Source of the DNA: Blastocatellia bacterium
GTDB taxonomy: Bacteria; Acidobacteriota; Blastocatellia; Pyrinomonadales; Pyrinomonadaceae
Length of the DNA: 7,480 nucleotides
Assembly (NCBI GenBank): GCA_013695195.1
Contig: JACDAY010000369.1
Span: 1-7,480 of the forward strand
Reading direction: 5' to 3'
A program made the translations under genes and the position numbers. The notes beneath the pieces are model-generated. The model was not told the origin of the DNA, did no database searches, and worked only from the letters and a program-made list of their open reading frames with translations. Of this stretch, positions 1-5,081 are shown piece after piece; the stretch's first letter is position 1; every line of letters begins with the position of its first letter.

Positions 1-906
1 ATGGAGATCATTTTTCTTTCGGGTTACACCGAAGAAGAAAAATTTGAGATCGCAAAACGCCACTTGATCCCGAAACAAATCGCGGAAAACGGGCTGGAAA
101 AAGATGACGTAAAATTTGACCGGAAAGCCATAGTCAGGATCATCAGCGAATATACCCAAGAGGCCGGATTGCGGCATCTCGAAAGGGAAATCGGCAAGGT
201 CGCACGGAAGGTTGCAAGGAAAAAAGCCGAACGGGAGAAAGAATTTCAACCGATTCGAGTCGGAGCCGAGAATGTAAAGGAATATTTGCGAAATCCGAAA
301 ATATTTAGCGAAGGCGCTTTGAAAAAAGACCAGATCGGAATTGTTACAGGCCTGGCATGGACAGCCGTCGGCGGTGACATTTTGTTTATAGAAGCGCTCA
401 AAACAAAGGGCAAAGGCAAGCTGATGCTGACCGGACAGCTTGGCGAGGTGATGCAGGAATCCGCCCAGGCAGCTTTTTCGTATGCAAAGGCGCGTGCCGG
501 CGAGCTTGGAATCCCGGACGAAGCTCTAGAGAATTTTGACATTCATATTCACCTGCCCGAAGGCGCAATTCCAAAAGACGGGCCAAGTGCCGGAATAACC
601 ATGGCGACCGCTCTGGTGTCGGTGCTTGCTCAGCGGGCGGTCCGAAAGGACGTGGCGATGACAGGCGAAATCACTTTAAGAGGCAACGTCCTGCCGGTCG
701 GCGGAGTCAAAGAAAAGTTGCTTGCTGCACGGCGTGCAAAAATGAAAACCGTAATTCTTCCCGAACCCAACCGGCGCGATCTGGAAGATCTTCCTCAGGA
801 AGTTTTGGACGATTTGAACTTTATATTCGTAGAAAACGTGCGACAGGTTTTTGCGGAAGCTTTGCTCGAAGCAAAACCGGCGGCAAAAGCGGCGAAAAAA
901 GCGTAA
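1..906 (+). CDS. lon: Lon ATP-dependent protease, C-terminal part (5' end outside window)
   Basis: This is the end of Lon, the cytosolic AAA+ serine protease that unfolds and degrades damaged and regulatory proteins. The first ~100 residues are the end of the AAA+ module: the 'LSGYTEEEK' segment and 'EAGLRHLERE', whose Arg58 sits where the sensor-2 arginine is expected. The rest is the Lon proteolytic domain, with 'GLAWTAVGGD' at ~117-126. The catalytic Ser196 lies in 'PKDGPSAG' and Lys239 in 'GGVKEKLLAA', 43 residues apart as in E. coli Lon (S679/K722). By that comparison about 480 residues (N-terminal domain and Walker motifs) lie upstream of the window. The ATG at base 1 is therefore an internal methionine, not the start. 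The C-terminus ends in an Ala/Lys-rich tail. The catalytic dyad is intact and no frameshift is seen. The next gene is 206 bases away behind a hairpin, so Lon probably ends its transcript here. Confidence 0.97.
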   Translation: MEIIFLSGYTEEEKFEIAKRHLIPKQIAENGLEKDDVKFDRKAIVRIISEYTQEAGLRHLEREIGKVARKVARKKAEREKEFQPIRVGAENVKEYLRNPKIFSEGALKKDQIGIVTGLAWTAVGGDILFIEALKTKGKGKLMLTGQLGEVMQESAQAAFSYAKARAGELGIPDEALENFDIHIHLPEGAIPKDGPSAGITMATALVSVLAQRAVRKDVAMTGEITLRGNVLPVGGVKEKLLAARRAKMKTVILPEPNRRDLEDLPQEVLDDLNFIFVENVRQVFAEALLEAKPAAKAAKKA

Positions 907-907
907 A

Positions 908-944
908 TGTAACGCCACCGGGACGGTGACGTTACACGGTTGTA
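908..944 (+). terminator. Terminator-like hairpin after lon
   Basis: Two 12-base arms (908-919 and 925-936) pair with a single C/A mismatch around the 5-base loop GGGAC. The hairpin begins two bases after the Lon stop codon. The T-rich stretch that follows is interrupted (CGGTTGTAATTATT), so it is a weak intrinsic terminator at best. The position just behind a stop codon makes a 3'-end role likely. The outer arm ends TGTAAC/GTTACA also resemble the half-sites of the operator at 3416-3436. Confidence 0.5.
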
Positions 945-1024
945 ATTATTGACCATTGTATGAACCGCGTGGTATTTTATAAAGTGGCTTGCGCTTTTTA
1001 ATATTACAATAAGGAACTTTTCCA

Positions 1025-1050
1025 TTTCAGAAGCGTTAGAAATTCTGAAA
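1025..1050. repeat. 8-bp inverted repeat in the leader of the lytic transglycosylase gene
   Basis: TTTCAGAA (1025-1032) and TTCTGAAA (1043-1050) are exact inverted copies around a 10-base spacer, 62 bases before the ATG. It could be a small leader stem-loop or a regulator site. A possible promoter further upstream (TTGACC at 949-954, 18 bases, TATTTT at 973-978) would place this repeat in the 5' untranslated region. That promoter is only a weak consensus match. The rest of the 907-1112 gap holds no gene. Confidence 0.35.
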
Positions 1051-1090
1051 GTTTACATTTAGGCCGTTCGGTGAATTCGCCCTAACCCTG

Positions 1091-1097
1091 AAAGGAG
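1091..1097 (+). promoter_or_regulatory. Ribosome binding site, widely spaced
   Basis: AAAGGAG is the only purine-rich ribosome-binding match before the ATG at 1113. The 15-base gap between them is longer than usual. No in-frame start lies closer to it, and the signal peptide begins at 1113, so the start is kept. Confidence 0.55.
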
Positions 1098-1112
1098 TAT
1101 AGACGAACTTTA

Positions 1113-2921
1113 ATGAAATCAACTATTTATAAGGCCCTATCTTTTTCCGCATTTATATTTTTAGCTCTCACTTCGATTGCTTCCGGCCAAATTACCAGCA
1201 GTACGTCCAGCAGAGAGAACATTACACCCGCCGTGCTAAGAGCTCAGGACGCGGTCAATAAAGTCCTGGTCGATTCCGGAAGTTATTTTAAAGAAGGAAT
1301 GTCGGCTCTAAAAGAAAACCGGCGCTCTGATTCCGGTGCAAATTTCGATAAATCTGTCGAGATATTTTTGTATTCGACTCTTAATATCCAAAAAGACCAG
1401 AAACTGCAAACCTGTTACAGCCAATTGATTGAAACGGTTTACCGCATAGAATTTCCGTCGGACGCGCAGCAGCCGAAGATCAGGGAATTGTCTGCATCAT
1501 GCGGGTGGCGTTGGAGCGATATGGATTTTCAGCTTGCCGACGATGTTGCGAAACTCGTAAAACAGCCTTTGAGTAAGCCGACGGCTAATAATACTGTCGC
1601 GGCGGCCGGCGTTTCGGTCCTGCCGCAGCAAACATTGGTCGGCTTTAACGCCCAGGAGTTCGAGCCGTCGCCATTGGATGAGCTTTCCAGGCTGGAACTC
1701 ACTCCCGAGGAGAAGCAGATCGAAAACAGCCCGGTTGCGCAGGCTCAATATCAATATATACAATACGCAGTCGCAAACAAATCTCTCGGATTTAGCTTTC
1801 AGGTCCACCCGATGATCCAACAGTATATAAATTATTATCGCGGCCGCGGCCGTGGGACGATGGAAGTCGGGCTGTACCGCTCGGGTATGTTTATGCGGAT
1901 GGCGCGGCGTATCTTTAAGGAAGAGGGAATTCCGGAGAACGTTGCATGGCTCGGACAGGTAGAGAGTGCATGGAAACCGACGGCAATGTCATGGGCGGCG
2001 GCCTCAGGACTTTGGCAGTTTATTCCCGGAACCGGAGCAGCCTATGGACTTCGACGAACAGCACATTTAGACGAGAGAAATAGTTTTGACGAAGCTACAC
2101 GTGCTTCTGCCCGTTATTTGAAGTTTCTTGCGAACCGATACGGCGGAAATTGGGAACTGGCTATGGCCGGCTACAACTGCGGTGAAGGAAATGTGGACCG
2201 GGCCATCCGACGTGCCGGTGTTGCAAATTTTTGGGCGGCATACCCGTATTTGCCCAGAGAAACACGGAATTACGTTCCAAATATCCTTGCAACCATTCTT
2301 ATCGCAAACAGCCCGGCGCAATACGGTTTTGGTCACGTTCGGCCGGCTCCGCCGCTTCAATATGACCGAATACGCGTACCGGCTTCGACGAACCTCGCGC
2401 TCATCGCGCAGGCTTCGGACACAAGCGTGCAGTATATCCGTTATCTCAACCCGCATCTTCGCAGCAATTCGACGCCTCCCGAGCCTTACGTTATCAACGT
2501 TCCGCCCGGCAAATCGGATGACGTCGTCGCGGTATTCCGACGCGTTCCGGCTTCGAAGCTGAACAATACAAATCTCGCAAACTCGGTCAAGGGTGAATCG
2601 TGGCAGACGATCTCCAACAGGACCGGCGTCGGTGTAGCAGAATTAATTGCTGCTAATCCCGGTATGAAGGAGCCGAAAGGAAAGATTTTCGTTCCCGTAA
2701 CCGGTAACAAGGTAAACGCTATTTCCTATTCCCGTCCAACAACGCCTAACACCGCGGGAACCGGAAAATCGGCAGTAGTTGTAAAAGCACAGGCAGGCGA
2801 TACAGTTTCGAAAGTTGCCGCGAGACACGGTGCAAATCCAACCGAAGTCGCCAAGTATAATGGCCTGCTTCCGAATTCTGTGCTGGGCGCTGGACGAGAG
2901 ATCAAGATTCCCTCGATGTAG
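1113..2921 (+). CDS. Secreted MltD-like lytic murein transglycosylase with LysM repeats
   Basis: The predicted enzyme cleaves the MurNAc-GlcNAc bond of peptidoglycan, leaving 1,6-anhydro ends, and acts in the cell envelope. Residues 1-25 form a signal peptide: Lys2 and Lys7, a hydrophobic core, and a likely cut after 'IASG' before Gln26. No lipobox cysteine is present, so it is probably not a lipoprotein, unlike E. coli MltD. Residues ~26-240 are a helical, poorly conserved region. The SLT domain spans ~255-400. Its catalytic Glu284 is in 'GQVESAW', followed by 'SGLWQFIPGTG' (298-308) and 'AGYNCGEG' (352-359), the family's GLWQ and AYNxGxG motifs. Next come a degenerate LysM-like stretch (~417-464) and two clearer LysM repeats (~491-530 and ~555-600), which bind glycan. 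The 602-residue length is somewhat above E. coli MltD. The gene stands alone, with its own leader and a strong terminator, and is probably a housekeeping wall-remodelling gene. The symbol mltD would be by similarity only. Confidence 0.93.
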   Translation: MKSTIYKALSFSAFIFLALTSIASGQITSSTSSRENITPAVLRAQDAVNKVLVDSGSYFKEGMSALKENRRSDSGANFDKSVEIFLYSTLNIQKDQKLQTCYSQLIETVYRIEFPSDAQQPKIRELSASCGWRWSDMDFQLADDVAKLVKQPLSKPTANNTVAAAGVSVLPQQTLVGFNAQEFEPSPLDELSRLELTPEEKQIENSPVAQAQYQYIQYAVANKSLGFSFQVHPMIQQYINYYRGRGRGTMEVGLYRSGMFMRMARRIFKEEGIPENVAWLGQVESAWKPTAMSWAAASGLWQFIPGTGAAYGLRRTAHLDERNSFDEATRASARYLKFLANRYGGNWELAMAGYNCGEGNVDRAIRRAGVANFWAAYPYLPRETRNYVPNILATILIANSPAQYGFGHVRPAPPLQYDRIRVPASTNLALIAQASDTSVQYIRYLNPHLRSNSTPPEPYVINVPPGKSDDVVAVFRRVPASKLNNTNLANSVKGESWQTISNRTGVGVAELIAANPGMKEPKGKIFVPVTGNKVNAISYSRPTTPNTAGTGKSAVVVKAQAGDTVSKVAARHGANPTEVAKYNGLLPNSVLGAGREIKIPSM

Positions 2922-2964
2922 GTTGCGGAAGATTTGACATAAGAGAAATTCTTTATTTATCCAC

Positions 2965-3001
2965 TACCGTGTTTGTTAACTCAGACACGGTATTTTCTTT
3001 T
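2965..3001 (+). terminator. Intrinsic terminator after the lytic transglycosylase gene
   Basis: Eleven-base arms (2965-2975 and 2982-2992) pair completely, with one G-U pair, around the 6-base loop TTAACT. The run TTTTCTTTT follows directly (2993-3001). This is a textbook rho-independent terminator, 43 bases after the stop codon. It separates the transglycosylase gene from everything downstream. Confidence 0.88.
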
Positions 3002-3139
3002 AATTGTACTTACGTTTATCATTTGAAAAAATTGTTTCGTTTCGATACGGTCTCACTCCATTTTGTTTCAATATATCCTTTTTCGACAGCGTTTCAGGCA
3101 TCGGCACAGTTTTTGCCGAAAACTTTGGAATGCAAAAAC

Positions 3140-3145
3140 AGGAGG
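3140..3145 (+). promoter_or_regulatory. Perfect Shine-Dalgarno site that fixes a TTG start
   Basis: AGGAGG is followed after 7 bases by TTG at 3153. It is the best ribosome-binding site in the window and decides the start of the small acidic protein, since the earlier in-frame TTG at 3063 has no such site. A weak promoter candidate lies upstream (TTGAAA at 3023-3028, 17 bases, TACGGT at 3046-3051). Confidence 0.75.
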
Positions 3146-3152
3146 ACTCCAT

Positions 3153-3371
3153 TTGAATAACGATCAAAATACGCAAAACCCGGATGTAAATTCGCCCGAT
3201 CCCGACAGCGACCCCGCACGCGGCGAGCGAAACGATCCATACAGCGAGGACAGTGACATTGAACGGCCTGGCGATGACGACGTGATCCCCGTGCCGCCGG
3301 ACTCCGAGCAGCAATATCCTGTCGAGGACCCGCCGGTTGGCGATGTAGACGACAGCCCGATGCGAGTCTGA
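3153..3371 (+). CDS. Small, highly acidic, proline-rich protein of unknown function
   Basis: I do not recognise this 72-residue protein. The start is TTG, chosen because AGGAGG lies 7 bases upstream. By count it has 16 Asp and 5 Glu against 4 Arg and no Lys (net about -17), 13 Pro, and no Cys, Trp, Phe or His; the only Leu codon is the TTG start. That composition predicts an intrinsically disordered, soluble chain with no signal peptide or membrane segment. Acidic and proline pairs recur ('NSPDPDSDP', 'GDDDVIPVPPDSEQ', 'VEDPPVGDVDDSP'). Third codon positions are often G or C, as in neighbouring genes, and the frame is open from the ribosome-binding site to the stop, so it looks translated. 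It lies after the transglycosylase terminator and 66 bases before the Rrf2 gene, whose promoter starts just behind its stop. It is probably a separate unit. A spurious frame cannot be excluded. Confidence 0.65.
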   Translation: MNNDQNTQNPDVNSPDPDSDPARGERNDPYSEDSDIERPGDDDVIPVPPDSEQQYPVEDPPVGDVDDSPMRV

Positions 3372-3398
3372 AACGGTCGACAGTGTGCTTTGCTCCGA

Positions 3399-3428
3399 TT
3401 TGACAGCAGGCTTATTTGTAACTATGCT
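3399..3428 (+). promoter_or_regulatory. Sigma-70-type promoter of the Rrf2 regulator operon
   Basis: A consensus -35 box TTGACA (3399-3404) is followed, after 18 bases, by TATGCT (3423-3428), which matches TATAAT at four of six bases. A transcript would begin near 3434-3436, only two to four bases before the ATG at 3438, so the mRNA would be almost leaderless. There is no Shine-Dalgarno sequence before that ATG, which fits. The start site is inferred. Confidence 0.6.
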
Positions 3429-3436
3429 TGTTACAA
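3416..3436. promoter_or_regulatory. Operator palindrome over the -10 box of the Rrf2 gene
   Basis: TTGTAAC (3416-3422) and GTTACAA (3430-3436) are exact inverted copies around a 7-base centre, TATGCTT, that contains the -10 box. A dimeric repressor bound here would block RNA polymerase. The gene that starts two bases later encodes a dimeric Rrf2-type DNA-binding protein, so autoregulation is the simplest reading. The identity of the bound protein is inferred from position. Confidence 0.6.
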
Positions 3437-3437
3437 T

Positions 3438-3884
3438 ATGGCGGCAAACAGTCAATTTTCGATAGCGGTGCACATACTGGCAATGCTCGCGAAATCCAGG
3501 GAAGGGAATGTAAAATCCGAGTATATTGCGGGCAGTGTCAATACAAATGCTGTCGTTATTCGTCGTTTGCTAGTCCAGCTTAACCGAGCTCACCTCGTTA
3601 TTTCGCAGACCGGTTCGACCGGGGGAACACGGCTTGCGCGAAGCGCGGATGAAATTGACCTCGAGGCGATTTATAAGGCGGTTTCATGCGGGGAAGTTTT
3701 TGCGCTGCACGGGAAATCTCCGAATCAGGATTGTCCGATCGGAAAAAATATCGAAGCGGTTTTGTGTAATTTACAGAAAGAGATCGATAAAACTGTCGGT
3801 GAAAAATTATCGCAATATACACTTCAAAACGTGATTGAGATGGTGGACAGCGGAGGTTCCGAGTTCTCGCTTCAGCGTGTTTAA
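3438..3884 (+). CDS. Rrf2-family transcriptional regulator (YwnA/HypR-like)
   Basis: This 148-residue protein has the size and layout of Rrf2 winged-helix dimers. The N-terminus 'NSQFSIAVHILAML' (4-17) is the first helix. The segment 'SEYIAGSVNTNAVVIRRLL' (27-45) is the helix-turn-helix, close to B. subtilis YwnA 'SVNTNPVVVRR'. The wing is 'TGSTGGTRLAR' (58-68) and a dimerisation helix covers ~104-135. Cysteines are at 84, 99 and 110. Their spacing is unlike the C-x5-C-x5-C of iron-sulphur IscR/NsrR, so a cluster is unlikely. Cys99 lies in 'NQDCPIGKNI', the conserved position in the YwnA/HypR branch, and HypR of Staphylococcus is a thiol-based hypochlorite sensor. The ATG at 3438 is preferred over a TTG at 3390 because it matches the family N-terminus and the promoter. 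An operator overlaps its promoter. The reductase genes follow after 46 bases, so it probably controls them and itself. The signal is unknown. Confidence 0.9.
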   Translation: MAANSQFSIAVHILAMLAKSREGNVKSEYIAGSVNTNAVVIRRLLVQLNRAHLVISQTGSTGGTRLARSADEIDLEAIYKAVSCGEVFALHGKSPNQDCPIGKNIEAVLCNLQKEIDKTVGEKLSQYTLQNVIEMVDSGGSEFSLQRV

Positions 3885-3898
3885 TTTTCAAAACAAGA

Positions 3899-3920
3899 CA
3901 AACTAAAGTTTGAACTCAAA
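3899..3920 (+). repeat. Small hairpin plus AACTCAAA, copy 1 (before first reductase)
   Basis: A 5-bp stem CAAAC/GTTTG (3899-3903 and 3908-3912) closes a TAAA loop and is followed by AACTCAAA (3913-3920), then an A-rich run up to the ATG at 3931. Copy 2 at 5052-5073 has the same layout before the second reductase, with a different stem that is still fully paired. It may be a translational leader element or a short dispersed repeat. Confidence 0.5.
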
Positions 3921-3930
3921 ACAAAAATAC

Positions 3931-4941
3931 ATGAAAGCATACGAAATGCAGCAATTCGGAATCGACAACCTTCAGCTCGTCGACCGTGAAACTCCGCAGC
4001 CGAAAGGCCACGAAGTTCTTATAAAATTCCACGCGTTTTCGCTCAACTACCGTGACCTGATGTTTGTAGACGGACGCTATAATCCGCGGGCGAAATTCCC
4101 GGCCGTTCCGTTTTCTGACGGTGCGGGCGAGATTACGGCAATCGGCGAAAAGGTCACGAAATGGAAGGTGGGAGAGCGCGTTTGCCCGATATTTATGCAG
4201 GATTGGCGGGACGGCGAGCTTTCGGCCGCAAAATCTAAAACTTCGCTTGGCGGCGGCGGGGATTGGGACGGCGTGCTGCGGGAATATGGTGCATTTGACG
4301 AACAAAACGTCGTAAAAATTCCCGATCACCTGTCGCAGGAAGAAGCTTCGACCCTGCCATGTGCGGCGGTTACGGCCTGGAATGCGCTCGCCGTTTCGGG
4401 AAATCTCAAAGCGGGAGATACGGTTTTGACGCTGGGCACGGGCGGAGTTTCAATCTTTGCAGTACAATTCGCAAAGTTGTTTGGAGCCGAGATTATAGCT
4501 ACCTCGAGCAGTGACGAAAAACTTGCGAAAGTTAGAGGCCTCGGTGCGATTGAAACGATAAATTACAGAACGCGCGAAGATTGGGATAAAGCTGTTTTGG
4601 AATTGACAGGCAAGAACGGTGTCGATCACGTCGTCGAGGTCGGCGGCGCAGGCACGATGGCAAAATCGGTAAACGCCGTAAAGGCTGGCGGACACGTAGC
4701 GGTTATCGGCGTACTGACAACTGCCGGCGATTTTAATCCGATCTCGATTTTGATAAAAGCTGTTCGCATGCACGGAATTTTTGTCGGTTCCCGTACGATG
4801 TTCGAAGATATGAACCGTGCAATCGAGGCAAATAAACTCAAACCCGTTATTGATAAGGTATTTGCGTTCGGCGAAGTGCGGGAAGCACTAAGATATATGG
4901 AAAGCGGCGCTCATTTCGGAAAAATCGTGGTGCGCATGTAA
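3931..4941 (+). CDS. Zinc-less medium-chain dehydrogenase/reductase (quinone/enone or alcohol dehydrogenase type)
   Basis: This 336-residue NAD(P)-dependent oxidoreductase belongs to the medium-chain (GroES-like plus Rossmann) superfamily. The N-terminal GroES-like half holds 'GHEVLIKFHAFSLNYRDLMF'; where zinc alcohol dehydrogenases have the catalytic Cys, this has Asn-Tyr, so catalytic zinc is unlikely. The Rossmann half has the nucleotide loop 'GTGGVS' (169-174) followed by 'FAVQFAK'. The C-terminus 'GAHFGKIVVRM' is the usual family end. Likely substrates are quinones, enones or other activated carbonyls, but the exact one cannot be read from sequence. The ATG at 3931 is chosen over an in-frame TTG at 3910 because 'MKAYEM' matches the family start (compare 'MKAVRI' of the next reductase) and the TTG lies within a hairpin. 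There is no clear Shine-Dalgarno site, only an A-rich leader. It follows the Rrf2 gene by 46 bases with no terminator between, so co-transcription is likely. Confidence 0.9.
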   Translation: MKAYEMQQFGIDNLQLVDRETPQPKGHEVLIKFHAFSLNYRDLMFVDGRYNPRAKFPAVPFSDGAGEITAIGEKVTKWKVGERVCPIFMQDWRDGELSAAKSKTSLGGGGDWDGVLREYGAFDEQNVVKIPDHLSQEEASTLPCAAVTAWNALAVSGNLKAGDTVLTLGTGGVSIFAVQFAKLFGAEIIATSSSDEKLAKVRGLGAIETINYRTREDWDKAVLELTGKNGVDHVVEVGGAGTMAKSVNAVKAGGHVAVIGVLTTAGDFNPISILIKAVRMHGIFVGSRTMFEDMNRAIEANKLKPVIDKVFAFGEVREALRYMESGAHFGKIVVRM

Positions 4942-4945
4942 CCAT

Positions 4946-4960
4946 CTCCCGCGTAGGGAG
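4946..4960. repeat. Short hairpin CTCCC/GGGAG after first reductase
   Basis: Perfect 5-bp arms (4946-4950 and 4956-4960) flank the loop GCGTA, four bases after the stop codon. No T-run follows, so it is not an intrinsic terminator. The left arm could instead pair with GGGAG at 5044-5048 and extend the large palindrome outward. Confidence 0.4.
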
Positions 4961-4966
4961 TATCAT

Positions 4967-5041
4967 GTCAGAACCGCCTGCGTGAGCGGGCGGGTAAATA
5001 AGTTAGGAAAGAACCCACCCGCTAACGCAGGCGGTTCTGAC
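4967..5041. repeat. Large REP-like imperfect palindrome between the two reductase genes
   Basis: Two 29-base arms (4967-4995 and 5013-5041) are inverted copies at 27 of 29 positions around a 17-base A-rich loop. The outer 17 bases, beginning GTCAGAACCGCC, match exactly. It encodes no protein and has no T-run, so it is not a typical terminator. Its size and GC-rich arms fit a dispersed REP-type or other non-autonomous hairpin element. The two mismatches suggest either age or imperfect copying. In an operon mRNA it would form a very stable structure that could protect the upstream message or lower expression of downstream genes. That this is a repeated family is inferred. Confidence 0.75.
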
Positions 5042-5051
5042 TTGGGAGCAG

Positions 5052-5073
5052 CACGCCAAAGCGTGAACTCAAA
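5052..5073 (+). repeat. Small hairpin plus AACTCAAA, copy 2 (before second reductase)
   Basis: The stem CACGC/GCGTG (5052-5056 and 5061-5065) closes a CAAA loop. AACTCAAA follows (5066-5073), with the ATG 8 bases later at 5082. Compared with copy 1 at 3899-3920, both inner stem pairs have changed from A-T to C-G or G-C, while the loop type and tail are kept. That pattern indicates selection on the fold. Confidence 0.5.
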
Positions 5074-5081
5074 CTAAAAAT

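Noticed and set aside
1..3. ATG at the first base as the start of a 301-residue protein
   Set aside because: It aligns inside Lon, near E. coli residue 484. The Walker motifs must lie upstream, so the gene is cut by the window edge.
2128..2562. 144-codon open frame overlapping the lytic transglycosylase in another frame
   Set aside because: It lies wholly inside the SLT/LysM coding region, has no ribosome-binding site, and its translation resembles no family. It is a frame shadow.
3063..3152. Upstream TTG start adding 30 residues to the small acidic protein
   Set aside because: There is no ribosome-binding site before 3063, and the added stretch is of wholly different composition. The AGGAGG at 3140 points to the TTG at 3153.
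3390..3437. TTG start extending the Rrf2 regulator by 16 residues
   Set aside because: It would lie upstream of the promoter's -35 box, and the family N-terminus begins at the ATG at 3438.
3000..3473. 157-codon open frame on the minus strand across the small acidic gene and the Rrf2 promoter
   Set aside because: It runs antisense through the terminator T-run, the acidic gene and the operator, with no domain and no binding site. It is a shadow of the GC-rich third positions of the small gene.
3910..3930. TTG start extending the first reductase by 7 residues
   Set aside because: The TTG sits in the right arm of the hairpin and has no binding site. 'MKAYEM' at 3931 matches the family start.
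4967..5041. Intrinsic terminator between the two reductase genes
   Set aside because: The stem is strong but no T-run follows either arm on the + strand, so full termination of the operon is unlikely.
4942..5081. CRISPR repeats or a tRNA-like fold in the palindromic gap
   Set aside because: The repeats are inverted, not direct and evenly spaced. No cloverleaf or anticodon arm can be drawn.
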